From Chondromyces crocatus (GTDB lineage: Bacteria > Myxococcota_A > Polyangia > Polyangiales > Polyangiaceae): a DNA stretch of 64,000 nucleotides. The stretch spans positions 8,540,501 to 8,604,500 of the forward strand of contig NZ_CP012159.1 in the NCBI RefSeq assembly GCF_001189295.1. The letters run 5' to 3'. The translations under genes and the position numbers were made by a program. The notes beneath the pieces are model-generated. The model was not told the origin of the DNA and made no database searches. It saw only the letters and a list, made by a program, of their open reading frames with translations. Below, one piece after another: positions 25,631 to 34,620 of the stretch (position 1 is the stretch's first letter; the number at the start of each line of letters is the position of its first letter).

Positions 25631-26353
25631 TCATCCACCGGGAGCCTGGTCGATGACGAGGTTCACCAGCCGGGCGATGGCGCTGTCGGGGGCGCCGGGT
25701 TCGAGGGCGCCGCTGAACGCCTCGTACACGCAGACGTCCTCCTTCGCGAGCTGCTGGAGGGCCTCGCGGGGGCCCAGGTAGAAGGCGCCCCGGAGCTGGA
25801 AGTAGGCGGGGAGCAGCTCGGCGAGGAGCGAGGCGCGTCGGTAATTTCCCTCGATCGAGCGCTCGGCGAGGCGCGCGAGCATCTTCTGACCCCACGCCTG
25901 GAGCGCCTCCCGCTCCCCCGGCGGCAGCGGGGCGGGTCCCTCTCGGAACACCTGCTGTGCGCGCTTCAGCAGCGCGGCGCCGAAGCCGTGGGCGTCGACG
26001 ATCACGATCCCTTCGCGGATGCGGAGCAGGCCCGGGTCTTTCGTGACGTCGAGTGCGGCTTCGGGCTCGATCCAGGCGTCGATGGCGAGGCCTTCGATCG
26101 GACGGACGAGGCGCTCGGCGGCACCGTCTTTCCGGACGAGGAGCAGGTCATGGTCGCTGTCGGGGCGGCCTTCGCCGCGACCGCGTGAGCCGTAGAGGAT
26201 GGCGGCGTGGCAGCCGTGCTGCTCGGCGAGGGCTTCGATGACGCGGCGCTCGTGGGGGGAGACGCGGTCGCTCGGCGCGACGGGCAGAGGTGCCGTGGCG
26301 CTCGGTCTCGGAGAGGAGGCTGGCGCGCTCGACGAAGGAGGGGTCGGGGGCAT
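25631..26353 (-). CDS. Nucleotidyltransferase (MNT-type) with HEPN-like helical C-terminal domain
   Basis: A 240-residue protein. A Ser/Pro-rich N terminus is followed by a minimal nucleotidyltransferase domain: ILYGSRGRGEGRPDSDHDLL with G55-S56 and metal ligands D67 and D69, and a third carboxylate at D92 (IDAWIEPE). Residues about 135-240 are all-helical (KMLARLAERSIEGNYRRASL, LLPAYFQLRGAFYLGPREAL) and resemble a HEPN/kanamycin-nucleotidyltransferase C-terminal domain, though no RxxxxH RNase motif is visible. MNT and HEPN proteins often form toxin-antitoxin pairs; here both would be on one chain. It is divergent from the ABC-F gene. Confidence 0.78.
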   Translation of the reverse strand: MPPTPPSSSAPASSPRPSATAPLPVAPSDRVSPHERRVIEALAEQHGCHAAILYGSRGRGEGRPDSDHDLLLVRKDGAAERLVRPIEGLAIDAWIEPEAALDVTKDPGLLRIREGIVIVDAHGFGAALLKRAQQVFREGPAPLPPGEREALQAWGQKMLARLAERSIEGNYRRASLLAELLPAYFQLRGAFYLGPREALQQLAKEDVCVYEAFSGALEPGAPDSAIARLVNLVIDQAPGG

Positions 26354-26623
26354 GGAGGCTCCGGTCGATCGGAAAAGCTGGGTGAGGGGTCGGGTCGAGG
26401 GAGGGTAATGCGGTGACCTGGTGAGGCGCCATCCGTCGGCAGGGGCGGCGCGGACGGGGGCGACCGCAAGGGAGGCCGACGCGCTCGCTCGACGCGAACC
26501 CAGGGGAGGTCTCTGGCGATGCGCTCGGCCAGCTCTACCGCGCGTCACGCTCGCAGGGGGGGCGGCGCGTGTGCTAGACCCGCGGCCCCCTTCCACCCCC
26601 CTCCACGAGCCAGCAGTTCCGCC

Positions 26624-28246
26624 ATGATTCGCCTCGATTCCATCAGCAAGCAGCACGGGCGCCAGATCCTCTTTCTGGAGGCCAGCGCGGCGATCAACCG
26701 CGGCGAGAAGATCGGCCTGGTCGGGCCGAACGGCGCCGGCAAGACCACGATCTTCCGGCTCATCACCAAGGAGGAGGCCGCAGACGATGGGCAGGTCGCC
26801 GTCGATCGCGGGGTGAGCATCGGCTACTTCAGCCAGGATGTCGGCGAGATGAGCGGCAAGTCCGTGGTCGCCGCGACGCTCGACGGGGCAGGGCCGGTGT
26901 CCGAGGTGGCCGCGGAGCTTGCCGAGCTGGAGCTGGCGCTCGCGGACCCGGAGCGCATGGACGAGATGGAGCAGCTCGTGGAGCGCTTCGGTCACGTGCA
27001 GGCGCGCTACGAGGAGCTGGGCGGGTACGCGCTCGACGCGCGGGCACGCGAGATCCTGGCGGGCCTCGGGTTCGCGCAGGAGGTGATGGACGGAGACGTG
27101 GGGGCGCTGTCCGGCGGGTGGAAGATGCGCGTGGCGCTCGCGCGGATCCTGCTGATGCGGCCCGACGCGCTGCTGCTCGACGAGCCGACCAACCATCTGG
27201 ATCTGGAGTCGATCCTGTGGCTGGAGGAGTACCTGAAGCAGTACGAAGGCGCGCTGCTCATGACGTCCCACGATCGGGAGTTCATGAACCGGATCGTCTC
27301 CAAGATCCTGGAGATCGACGGCGGCGAGCTGACGACGTACTCGGGCAACTACGACTTCTACGAGCGGCAGCGCGCGGTCAACGAGGCGCAGGCCGAGGCG
27401 CAGTACGAGCGGCAGCAGGCAATGCTGGCGAAGGAGATGCGCTTCATCGAGCGGTTCAAGGCGCAGGCGGCGAAGGCGGCGCAGGTGCAGTCGCGGGTGA
27501 AGAAGCTCGACAAGATCGAGAAGGTGGAAGAGCCGCGGCGAAGGCGGACGCTGACCTTCGACTTCCGCACGCCGCCCCGCTCGGGCGAGGACGTGGCGCG
27601 GGTGGAGGACGTCCACAAGGCGTACGGGTCGCGCACGATCTATGACGGGCTGGACCTCTTGATCCGGCGGCGCGAGCGCTGGTGCGTGATGGGGGCGAAC
27701 GGGGCCGGGAAGTCGACGCTGCTCAAGCTGATCGCGGGGCACTCGCAACCCGACTCGGGGCGGGTCCACGTGGGGGGCAGCGTGAAGATGGCGTACTTCG
27801 CGCAGCACGCGATGGAGTTGCTCGATCCGACGCAGTCGGCGTGGGAGACGCTCTCGGGTGCGTTCCCGCTGGCGTCACCGGGCTCGCTGCGCACGCTGGC
27901 CGGGGTGTTCGGGTTCTCGGGCGACGACGTGGAGAAGCCTTGCCGCATCCTGTCCGGTGGGGAGAAGGCGCGGCTCGTGCTGGCGAAGATGCTCTACGAT
28001 CCGCCGAACTTCCTGGTGCTCGACGAGCCGACCAACCACCTGGACATGGCGACGAAGGAGATGCTGATCAAGGCGCTCGCCGACTTCGAGGGGACGATGC
28101 TGTTCGTGTCCCACGATCGGCACTTCCTCGCGGCGCTGTCGAACCGGGTGCTGGAGCTGCTCCCCGAGGGCCCTCGGGTGTACGGGGGCGGGTACACGGA
28201 GTACGTGGCGCAGAGCGGGCACGAGGCGCCCGGGATGCGGGCCTGA
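26624..28246 (+). CDS. ABC-F family ATPase
   Basis: A 540-residue soluble protein with two ABC domains and no membrane part. First Walker A GPNGAGKT at about 34-41, signature LSGGWKMRVALAR, and DEPTNHLDLESILWLEEYL. The linker contains the basic helical arm (FIERFKAQAAKAAQVQSRVK). Second Walker A GANGAGKS, signature LSGGEKARLVLAK, and DEPTNHLDMATKEML. ABC-F proteins act on the ribosome as translation factors or as antibiotic-resistance proteins; the Uup/EttA/YheS type is plausible. ATG 26624 begins directly with the first domain. Confidence 0.94.
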   Translation: MIRLDSISKQHGRQILFLEASAAINRGEKIGLVGPNGAGKTTIFRLITKEEAADDGQVAVDRGVSIGYFSQDVGEMSGKSVVAATLDGAGPVSEVAAELAELELALADPERMDEMEQLVERFGHVQARYEELGGYALDARAREILAGLGFAQEVMDGDVGALSGGWKMRVALARILLMRPDALLLDEPTNHLDLESILWLEEYLKQYEGALLMTSHDREFMNRIVSKILEIDGGELTTYSGNYDFYERQRAVNEAQAEAQYERQQAMLAKEMRFIERFKAQAAKAAQVQSRVKKLDKIEKVEEPRRRRTLTFDFRTPPRSGEDVARVEDVHKAYGSRTIYDGLDLLIRRRERWCVMGANGAGKSTLLKLIAGHSQPDSGRVHVGGSVKMAYFAQHAMELLDPTQSAWETLSGAFPLASPGSLRTLAGVFGFSGDDVEKPCRILSGGEKARLVLAKMLYDPPNFLVLDEPTNHLDMATKEMLIKALADFEGTMLFVSHDRHFLAALSNRVLELLPEGPRVYGGGYTEYVAQSGHEAPGMRA

Positions 28247-28429
28247 GGAAACCTGGGGGGGTTCGCGCGACGGCCTGGTGGGGGCCGCGCATCCGAGCGA
28301 CGGTCTGAAGGCTTGGGACCCGCGCTCCCGTCATGCGCCCACGCAGACGAATGTGGTCTTGGTTCTGGACGCCCGTGGACCCGGACCCAGCGGTCGACGC
28401 CGCTGCTCTCGCCGTTGCTCTGGGCATGG

Positions 28430-28590
28430 CTCTGATGCACGCGGCCGGAAACTTCGCCCGCTTCTCGATGCACCGACGTCAGGCCCGAAGCGGCGAGACA
28501 TGCCAGATTTCCCGAGTGGATCGCGGGGTGGTGGGGCCCGACGAGCTTGGCTCGGCGGGGCGGCGGGGGCGCGTGCCCCTGCCGTGTGAA
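28430..28590 (+). repeat. Intergenic inverted repeat, copy A (about 160 bp)
   Basis: This sequence is found again in inverse orientation at 30482-30640, with roughly 95% identity by eye. It runs from TGATGCACGCGGCCGGAAAC to GTGCCCCTGCCGTGTGAA. The copies differ by scattered substitutions and a one-base indel in GGGGCCC(C)GACGAG, which breaks any common reading frame. It lies in the 573-bp gap after the ABC-F gene; the remainder of that gap (28247-28429) shows no gene. Probably a small dispersed intergenic element. Confidence 0.8.
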
Positions 28591-28654
28591 TGAGGGGTGA
28601 CGGTCGGACAGGGTTCGGCCCGAACGGCGTGCGATCGGGTCGCTGCGGCAGGTG

Positions 28655-28705
28655 TTGACACCTGCTGGCGTCCTCCACTAGCGTGATGTTGAAAGTTATT
28701 TTCAT
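28655..28705 (+). promoter_or_regulatory. Predicted promoter with Fur-like AT-rich palindrome (site 1)
   Basis: TTGACA at 28655-28660, an 18-bp spacer and TAGCGT at 28679-28684 look like -35 and -10 elements. After 4 bp comes TTGAAAGTTATTTTCAT at 28689-28705, containing the dyad TGAAA-N5-TTTCA, unusually AT-rich for this genome and at the expected transcription start. An almost identical arrangement stands at 34608-34657. It would drive the Asp-rich exported protein gene at 28820 and perhaps the barrel genes after it. Confidence 0.55.
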
Positions 28706-28819
28706 ATCCAGGTGAGCAGCTCTGCGCTGGGATGCAGGGCGGGTGGCCTCGTACGGTTTCCCGCCTCACCGTGCATGAGCCGCTCCCTGCGTCACGTCAC
28801 ATCGAATCGAGGAACCCGT

Positions 28820-29251
<432 letters not shown>

Positions 29252-29268
29252 TCGAGAGGCCCTGAACG

Positions 29269-29290
29269 CCGCCACGTGCACGCGTGGCGG
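29269..29290 (+). terminator. 8-bp hairpin between the Asp-rich and barrel genes
   Basis: CCGCCACG, a 6-nt loop, and CGTGGCGG, 18 bp after the stop codon of the Asp-rich protein. Possibly an attenuator or processing hairpin, since the next gene starts 21 bp later. Confidence 0.5.
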
Positions 29291-29310
29291 TCGTGGTCGT
29301 GGAATTCAAG

Positions 29311-30480
29311 ATGCAGTGGTCGTCACTGGAGGGTGTGCTTTGTGCCACGCCCGGGCGAGCTTTTCTGTCTGGCTGCGTGATCGCGGCCTCGCTGCTTGCG
29401 CGCTCGGCGCAGGCGTCCTCCGGCCAGGAGACGACCGCGCAAGCGGCTCGCCCAGCGGCTCACGGCGACGGGGCGGTCGCTCGGGCATCCACCAGCGGCG
29501 CGGGCACCGACCGCACCGGCGCTGAGGGGGCTGCTCCAACCTCCCCCGGTGGCACCGCGGCGGTGGCAGCGCAGGAAGCGCCTTCGGGCAGCGCTTCGCC
29601 AGAGGCGACAGGTGCGACAGAGCAGGCTTCAGGAGGGGCCGCGGCGCAGAGCGAGCGTGACGCGGTGTCGGATCCGCAGGCGTTCTCCGGCAACACGACC
29701 GAGGCGCAGGCGGGCCCGCGGGACGCGAAGGCGGCGCAGACGGTGGCGCTCGATGCGGGCGCGCTGAAGGCCGAAGGGGTGTCGAGACCCGCGAGCAAGC
29801 CGTCCTGGTGGATCGGGTCCGGGTTGCAGATGGACACGGTGCTCCTGCCTGGCGGGGACGTGTGCGGGCGCGAGAGCCAGTCGTCGGGGCGCTATGCGTG
29901 CTTCCGAGGGGATCGGGAGCAGTACCTGGGCACGCCGGGCGGAGGTGCAGGCACGGACGCCGGGACGACGCTGGCGTACGGGACGACGCGGGTGCTGCTG
30001 CATGCAGAGCGCTCGGTGCTGGCGCGCCTGAGCGTGGGCGGGCGGCTGGGGCTCGCGTTCGGGGGCGGGCCGGCGGCACCGCAAGGAGCGGCGTTCATGC
30101 CGCTGCACATGGAGGTGCGGGGCTCGTACTGGATCCTGGGCGGGCTCGATGGCGATCAGCCGCTGAACCTGTTCGCGACGGTGCTCGGCGGGGTGGCGCA
30201 GATCGATGCGTCGCGGAAGGTGAGCGTGGAGGAGTGCCGGGCGGGAATGGGCGGCTGCACGCCGTCGGACAACGCGCAGCCCGGCGTGCCGAACCCGGAT
30301 CGGCAGGAGCTGGATGCGTACGTGAAGCTCGGGCAGGGCTTCGCCGGGCTGGGCTTCGGGGCGATGTACCGCTTCCCGGGGCAGCACGCGGTGATGGCGG
30401 ATCTGCGGGCCGTTCAGACCTTCCCGAGCCACGGGACGGCATTCTCTCTCTCGCTGTCGTATGTCGTCCGCGCGCCCTGA
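29311..30480 (+). CDS. Outer-membrane beta-barrel-like protein, paralogue of 32900-33724
   Basis: A 389-residue exported protein. Signal peptide at about 10-35 (FLSGCVIAASLLARSAQA), then a long Ala/Gly/Thr/Glu-rich linker (about 36-165), then a C-terminal domain with alternating amphipathic strands: WWIGSGLQMDTVLLPGGDVC, GRYACFRGDREQYLGTPGGG, TRVLLHAERSVLARLSVGGR and AFMPLHMEVRGSYWILGG. It ends in FSLSLSYVVRAP, an outer-membrane C-terminal strand. The barrel domain matches the protein at 32900-33724 block by block (CGRESQ/CSRQSQ, YACFR, GTP, GAxFxPxHxExRxxY). ATG 29311 is the first Met compatible with the signal. The function is unknown; it may form an outer-membrane channel in the metal/electron module. 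Confidence 0.72.
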   Translation: MQWSSLEGVLCATPGRAFLSGCVIAASLLARSAQASSGQETTAQAARPAAHGDGAVARASTSGAGTDRTGAEGAAPTSPGGTAAVAAQEAPSGSASPEATGATEQASGGAAAQSERDAVSDPQAFSGNTTEAQAGPRDAKAAQTVALDAGALKAEGVSRPASKPSWWIGSGLQMDTVLLPGGDVCGRESQSSGRYACFRGDREQYLGTPGGGAGTDAGTTLAYGTTRVLLHAERSVLARLSVGGRLGLAFGGGPAAPQGAAFMPLHMEVRGSYWILGGLDGDQPLNLFATVLGGVAQIDASRKVSVEECRAGMGGCTPSDNAQPGVPNPDRQELDAYVKLGQGFAGLGFGAMYRFPGQHAVMADLRAVQTFPSHGTAFSLSLSYVVRAP

Positions 30481-30481
30481 T

Positions 30482-30640
30482 TCCCACGGCAGGGGCACGC
30501 GCCCCCGCCGCCCCGCCGAGCCAAGCTCGTCGGGGCCCCACCACCCCGCGATCCACTCGGGAAATCCGGCACGTTTCGCCGCTTCGGGCCTGACGTCGGT
30601 GCATCGAGAAGCGGGCGAAGTCTCCGGCCGGGTGCATGAG
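30482..30640 (-). repeat. Intergenic inverted repeat, copy B (about 160 bp)
   Basis: Inverse-orientation copy of 28430-28590. It begins immediately after the stop codon of the barrel gene at 30480 and ends at the presumed start of the DUF3570 gene, so the two copies face each other around the Asp-rich and barrel genes. The region holds no other features. Confidence 0.8.
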
Positions 30641-31969
30641 CTCCGGAGCGAGCGCACGCGCCGCCGCCGTGCGCCGGCCTCGGGGACGTCGACACGCACG
30701 CGGCGGGTCGCCGGCGCGCTGCTGCTGGCCGCCTTGCTCGGTGGCGGTGGGAGCGCCGTCAGCGCAGAGCCGGGCAATGCGGCGGGCGGTACGGCGGGCA
30801 GCGCGCCCGGCAATGCAGCGGGCAACGCGAACGGCGCGCGGCGCGGCAAGGCGGCCTCGGAGGGGGTATCGCTCGCAGATCTCACGGTGCGGGCGACGTC
30901 GGAGGTGTCGGCCTACACGGACGATACCGATGTCCACGTGCTGACGCCGACGGTCGGGGCGACGATCGAGAGCCCGACGGGCGGGTGGTCGGTCGGCGGT
31001 CGCTACCTGGTGGACGTGGTGACGGCGGCGTCCCCCGACATCATCGCGGCAGCGTCGCCTCCCTGGACGGAGGTGCGCCACGCGGGCTCGATCGATGGGT
31101 CCTACCAGTCAGGCGATTATCGGGTCGGTGGGCAAGGGTCGGTGTCCGTGGAGCCCGATTACCGCTCGCTATCAGCAGGGGTGCAGGGGTCCATCGACTT
31201 CGACGAGAAGAACTACACGCTGCTCCTGGCCTACGCCTTCCGGCACGACATCGCCGGGCGGGTGGGGACGCCGTTCGACGTGTTCGGGCGGGTGATGGTG
31301 CAGCACGCGCTGAGCTCTGGGCTGACGGTGGTGATCAACCCGTCGGCGGTGATGGCGTTCAACATCGACGCGATGCTGGAGCAGGGGAACCAGGCGAAGC
31401 CGTACCGCTACGTGCCGATCTTCGATCCGGCCGTGGCCGGGTCGGTGCGGGTGGGGGCGAGCGTGGCGGAGGTGAGCGCGATGCGGCTGCACGCGCGGCC
31501 GATCGAGGCGCTGCCGCTGCACCGGGAGCGGTTCGCGCTGACGGGGCGCCTGGCGTACCGGTTCTCGGGGGCGACGCTGCGGGTGGAGGAGCGGCTCTAC
31601 GCGGACACCTGGGGCACGAAGGCGAGCACGACGGACCTGCGGTACATGTTCGACATCGGGCGGCGGGTGACGCTGTGGCCTCACGTGCGGATGCACGTGC
31701 AGACCGGGGCCGACTTCTGGGAGCGGGCCTACGGTGCGGTGCGCGGTGGCTCGGGCGCGCTGCTGATTCCAGGGCTCAGGACGGGGGACCGGGAGCTGGG
31801 GCCGTTGCAATCGCTGACGGGCGGCGGCGGGATGTCGCTGGCGCTGGGCTCGCACTGGTCGGCGAGCCTCCAGGTGGACGGCGTGTTCACGAACTACACG
31901 GACGCGATGTACATCTCGTACCGGCGGGCGCTGTTCGCGGCGCTCGGGGTGCAAGCGGTCTTCGACTGA
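30632..31969 (+). CDS. DUF3570 outer-membrane beta-barrel protein
   Basis: About 445 residues. Signal region VAGALLLAALLGGGGSAVSA, then a Gly/Ala/Asn linker, then the DUF3570 domain: TSEVSAYTDDTDVHVLTPTV, GWSVGGRYLVDVVTAASPDI, PPWTEVRHAGSIDGSYQSGD, EPDYRSLSAGVQGS, QAKPYRYVPIFDP and STTDLRYMFDIGRRVTLWPH. These alternate in the manner of outer-membrane strands, and the protein ends in a Phe-containing strand (AALGVQAVFD). GTG 30632 is a tentative start because the repeat copy B reaches up to it. In other bacteria DUF3570 genes often neighbour DUF4266, ApbE and thioredoxin-like genes; here DUF4266 is on the opposite strand nearby. Confidence 0.82.
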   Translation: MHELRSERTRRRRAPASGTSTRTRRVAGALLLAALLGGGGSAVSAEPGNAAGGTAGSAPGNAAGNANGARRGKAASEGVSLADLTVRATSEVSAYTDDTDVHVLTPTVGATIESPTGGWSVGGRYLVDVVTAASPDIIAAASPPWTEVRHAGSIDGSYQSGDYRVGGQGSVSVEPDYRSLSAGVQGSIDFDEKNYTLLLAYAFRHDIAGRVGTPFDVFGRVMVQHALSSGLTVVINPSAVMAFNIDAMLEQGNQAKPYRYVPIFDPAVAGSVRVGASVAEVSAMRLHARPIEALPLHRERFALTGRLAYRFSGATLRVEERLYADTWGTKASTTDLRYMFDIGRRVTLWPHVRMHVQTGADFWERAYGAVRGGSGALLIPGLRTGDRELGPLQSLTGGGGMSLALGSHWSASLQVDGVFTNYTDAMYISYRRALFAALGVQAVFD

Positions 31970-32059
31970 TCCCCGGGTCGAACCGCTGGAGGCGATGCCC
32001 GGCCTCTGGCCTTCGGCAGGTGAGCGACGGCCGCAGGCGCAGAGGTCAGGGGCGCGGCA

Positions 32060-32782
32060 TCATGCTTTGCGGACGATCCAGCCGTTGAACAGGAACGCCT
32101 TGTAAAACAGGGTGACGTCCTCGAAGCCGGCTTCCTGGAGGAGTGCGACTTCGCGCTCGGGCGGGACGAGGGGGACGAGCTCGGTGACGCTGCGGGAGGC
32201 GTGCTCGGCCATCTCGACGGGGAGGCCCTGGTGGATGGGGTAGGCGCGGTAGAGGCGGAGCTGGTCCTCGAAGCTGGGCGCGGTCTTGTCGGCGCAGAAG
32301 TTGATCAGGATGAACGGGGCGCCCGGGGCGAGCCGCTCGTGGATGTGCCGGAGGGTGTCGAGGCGGCTGCCGTCGTCTGGAATGAAATGGAGGGTGAGGA
32401 AACAGGTGGCGGCGTCGAAGGGGCCCTCGGGCGCGTCCGGGATGTAGCCCTTCACCAGCTCCACGCGGTGGTCGAGGTGCAGGTCGCGGAGCTTGTCTTT
32501 GGCCTGCGAGAGCATGTTCTCGGAGGGGTCGATGCCGACGAAGGTCCAGTCGGGCGCGGCCTGTCCGAAGGCGGCCAGCTCGACGCCGCCGCCTGCGCCC
32601 AGCACCAGGATCTTGCCGCGCTCGCCGATGCGGTCGCGGAGGAGGATGGAGGCCAGGGTGTGGCTCAGCTCGTAGCCAGGGACGAAGCGGCGTGGGCCAT
32701 CCTCGTAGCGCGTGATCTTGTCGCTGTGCTTGCCCAGGTTGAAGGCGTGCTTGGGGTCGTCGAAATCGAAGTGGTTCTTCAT
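32060..32782 (-). CDS. SAM-dependent methyltransferase
   Basis: A 240-residue class I methyltransferase. Motif I ILVLGAGGGVELAAFG, the acidic residue after strand 2 in FVGIDPSENMLSQAKDKL, motif IV-like FDAATCFLTLHFIPDDGSRL, and GAPFILINFCADK. The N terminus (MKNHFDFDDPKHAFNLGKHS) differs from the cassette methyltransferases at 5418 and 8219. ATG 32782 is preceded by TGGAGCGCAC. It follows the DUF2271-DUF4266-barrel operon on the same strand at 117 bp, and converges with the DUF3570 gene. The substrate is unknown. Confidence 0.85.
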   Translation of the reverse strand: MKNHFDFDDPKHAFNLGKHSDKITRYEDGPRRFVPGYELSHTLASILLRDRIGERGKILVLGAGGGVELAAFGQAAPDWTFVGIDPSENMLSQAKDKLRDLHLDHRVELVKGYIPDAPEGPFDAATCFLTLHFIPDDGSRLDTLRHIHERLAPGAPFILINFCADKTAPSFEDQLRLYRAYPIHQGLPVEMAEHASRSVTELVPLVPPEREVALLQEAGFEDVTLFYKAFLFNGWIVRKA

Positions 32783-32899
32783 GTGCGCTCCAGGGAGGCT
32801 CTCTCTGTAGCGCTGGCTGGAGCGGGGGTGGATGGCGGGGTTTTCGGTGGAGGGGGCCTGGATTTCGGCCGAGACGCGAAAGCTTGGCCAGGCTCCTCT

Positions 32900-33724
32900 T
32901 CAGAAGCCCAGGTTCCAGCCGATCTCGGGGGAGAAGGCGGTGCCCGCGGACGGGAAGAAGCGGGTCACGCGGAGGCCGAGGGTGAAGCCCGTGGCGCGGG
33001 TGACGGCCCAGGTGACCGCAGCGCCACCGCCGACGAAGCCGGTGCCCGCGCGCTTGTAGGCGCTGAGGGTCTGGGTGGGCGGGTTGTCGAGCTGGCTGGT
33101 GGGGGGCGGGACGCTCTGGTCTTCGCGGATGAAGACGCGGTGCTCGGTGTCGACCTGGGCGACGCCGCCGGTGACGAAGAGGGACCAGCGGAGGCCCGCC
33201 AGACGAAAGGGGGAGGCGCCGAAGGTGTAGCCAGCGCGCAGCTCGCCGTGGAACGGGAGGAAGGACGCGCCGTCGGCGCCGCTCTCGCGGGGGCCGCCGC
33301 CGTGGAGCACGTAGCCGACGCGAACGCCGAAGGTGAGGTTTTCCAGGACGACGCGGTCGTAGCCGACGAGGAAGCGCGCGGTGGCCGGCTGGAGGACGGA
33401 GCCGACCTCGCCGCCGCGGCCGGGCTCGGGGGTGCCGTGGTACTGGGAGCCGCCGTGGCGAAAGCAGGCGTAGCCGCTCTCGAGCTGGCTCTGGCGGGAG
33501 CAGACGTCGGCGCCGGTGCCGAGGCCGAAGTCCTGCACGAGAGCGATGGAGAGCTGATTCTGCACGCGGGCGGGCAAGATCAGGTGCTGCACCTCGTAGG
33601 CGTGCATCGGGACCACGAGCGTCTCGTCGGCGCGCGCCTCGGCTCCGGCAGCGACGCCGAGGAGCGTCAGGAGGACCGTCGAGAGCGCGCGAAGACCTGG
33701 GATTCGAGCGTCAGTTGCAGCCAC
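32900..33724 (-). CDS. Outer-membrane beta-barrel-like protein, paralogue of 29311-30480
   Basis: A 274-residue exported protein. Signal peptide LSTVLLTLLGVAAGAEARA, then beta-strand-rich sequence: NQLSIALVQDFGLGTGADVC, SGYACFRHGGSQYHGTPEPG, RFLVGYDRVVLENLTFGVRV, GASFLPFHGELRAGYTFG and TGFTLGLRVTRFFPS, ending GWNLGF, a canonical outer-membrane C-terminal Phe. Its start overlaps the end of the DUF4266 gene by 14 bp, so the two are coupled. It matches the barrel domain of the protein at 29311 over most of its length but lacks that protein's long linker. Probably a channel or scaffold partner of the DUF4266 lipoprotein. Confidence 0.78.
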   Translation of the reverse strand: MAATDARIPGLRALSTVLLTLLGVAAGAEARADETLVVPMHAYEVQHLILPARVQNQLSIALVQDFGLGTGADVCSRQSQLESGYACFRHGGSQYHGTPEPGRGGEVGSVLQPATARFLVGYDRVVLENLTFGVRVGYVLHGGGPRESGADGASFLPFHGELRAGYTFGASPFRLAGLRWSLFVTGGVAQVDTEHRVFIREDQSVPPPTSQLDNPPTQTLSAYKRAGTGFVGGGAAVTWAVTRATGFTLGLRVTRFFPSAGTAFSPEIGWNLGF

Positions 33725-33941
33725 AGCCGCTCTCTGCGCCGACGGAGCCGCCGGTGGCGCCCTCGTGGACGGCCTGCATGTGCGACTCCCCCGGCCCGTG
33801 CGAGGGGCCGATCGACATGGTGGGGTGCGCGAGACGCGCCCGGTCGTACGGGGCGACGTGGGTGCAGGCGGCGAGCAGGTGGAGGGCGGCGAGCAGAGGA
33901 ACCAGGGGGTGCCGTGCGAGGCGTCGTGCGGTCGCGATCAT
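33711..33941 (-). CDS. DUF4266 small lipoprotein
   Basis: A 76-residue lipoprotein. Signal VPLLAALHLLAACTHVAPYD with lipobox LAAC (Cys26), then the family pattern HVAPYDRARLAHPTM, a spacer with SHMQAVHEGATGGS, and the invariant-looking C terminus ESGCGCN. DUF4266 proteins are typically found next to DUF3570 barrels and extracytoplasmic flavin or thioredoxin-like proteins. The terminal CGC could ligate a metal or form a disulfide. It lies between DUF2271 (19-bp gap) and the barrel gene (14-bp overlap). Confidence 0.88.
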   Translation of the reverse strand: MIATARRLARHPLVPLLAALHLLAACTHVAPYDRARLAHPTMSIGPSHGPGESHMQAVHEGATGGSVGAESGCGCN

Positions 33942-33960
33942 GACGATGGAAACGCTGTCT

Positions 33961-34620
33961 TCAGAACGCGTAGGTCAGGTGGATGTTGTTGAAGTGGCGC
34001 TGGTCGGGCACGACGGCGTCCCCGGGGACGGCGCCTTTCTCGAAGTCGAAGACCATCCAGGGACCAGGGGGCTCGCCCTCGGCCGAGTTGTCTTCGGTGA
34101 ACTCGACGTAGATGCGGTAAGCGCCCTCGGGGGCGACGCCGCCTTCGCTGTTCGTGCCGTTCCAGTACGACTCGTGCGCGACGTGCGCGCCGCGGGTGGC
34201 GCGCGTCACGGCGTCGACCAGGCTGTGGCCCTTGGACGCAGCACGCCACTTGACGAGGTGCTTAGCGCGCTTGGCAGCCCAGACCTCCAGGGTCTTCACG
34301 AAGTTGTCCTGCGCGTCGGTGATCCAGACGGCGCCGATGTTGTCGGGCGCGTATTCACCGCGGTTGGACAGGGTGGTGAACTCGAGGGTGAGGCCTCCGC
34401 TCGGGGTTGGCGGGGGTTCGTCGCTCCCTCCAGCGCCCCCGGGGCCTGTGCTACCAGGGTCGGGCGGTGCGCCCCCTTCACCGATCTGGTGAGACGCCCA
34501 GAAGGCCGGATCGCTGCTGGTCGCAGGAGCACAGCCGAGGGCGAGGACGGGGAGGAGGAGGCTCGGGGCGGCGCTTCGCAGGCTGCTCCAGAGATCAGGG
34601 CGGGTCGTTGACGGAGCCAA
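33961..34620 (-). CDS. DUF2271 lipoprotein
   Basis: About 219 residues. Signal LLLPVLALGCAPATSS (lipobox-like ALGC), a Gly/Pro/Ser linker, then the DUF2271 domain: LTLEFTTLSNRGEYAPDNIG, AVWITDAQDNFVKTLEVWAA, KHLVKWRAAS, DAVTRATRGAHVAHESYWNG and PEGAYRIYVEFTEDNS. DAVTRAT resembles the D-x-x-TGAT flavinylation motif of ApbE substrates, but with Arg in place of Gly, so flavin attachment is doubtful. No ATG or GTG fits; the only usable in-frame start is TTG 34620, which lies inside the divergent promoter region. First gene of the DUF2271-DUF4266-barrel operon. Confidence 0.83.
   Translation of the reverse strand: MAPSTTRPDLWSSLRSAAPSLLLPVLALGCAPATSSDPAFWASHQIGEGGAPPDPGSTGPGGAGGSDEPPPTPSGGLTLEFTTLSNRGEYAPDNIGAVWITDAQDNFVKTLEVWAAKRAKHLVKWRAASKGHSLVDAVTRATRGAHVAHESYWNGTNSEGGVAPEGAYRIYVEFTEDNSAEGEPPGPWMVFDFEKGAVPGDAVVPDQRHFNNIHLTYAF

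Noticed and set aside
26354-27808. Long minus-strand open frame continuous with the nucleotidyltransferase
   Set aside because: It is antisense to the ABC-F gene, rich in Arg/His/Leu, and has no protein-like features; high GC keeps such frames open.
34160-34240. ApbE flavinylation site in the DUF2271 protein
   Set aside because: DAVTRAT resembles the motif, but Arg replaces the key Gly and no ApbE gene is in the window.
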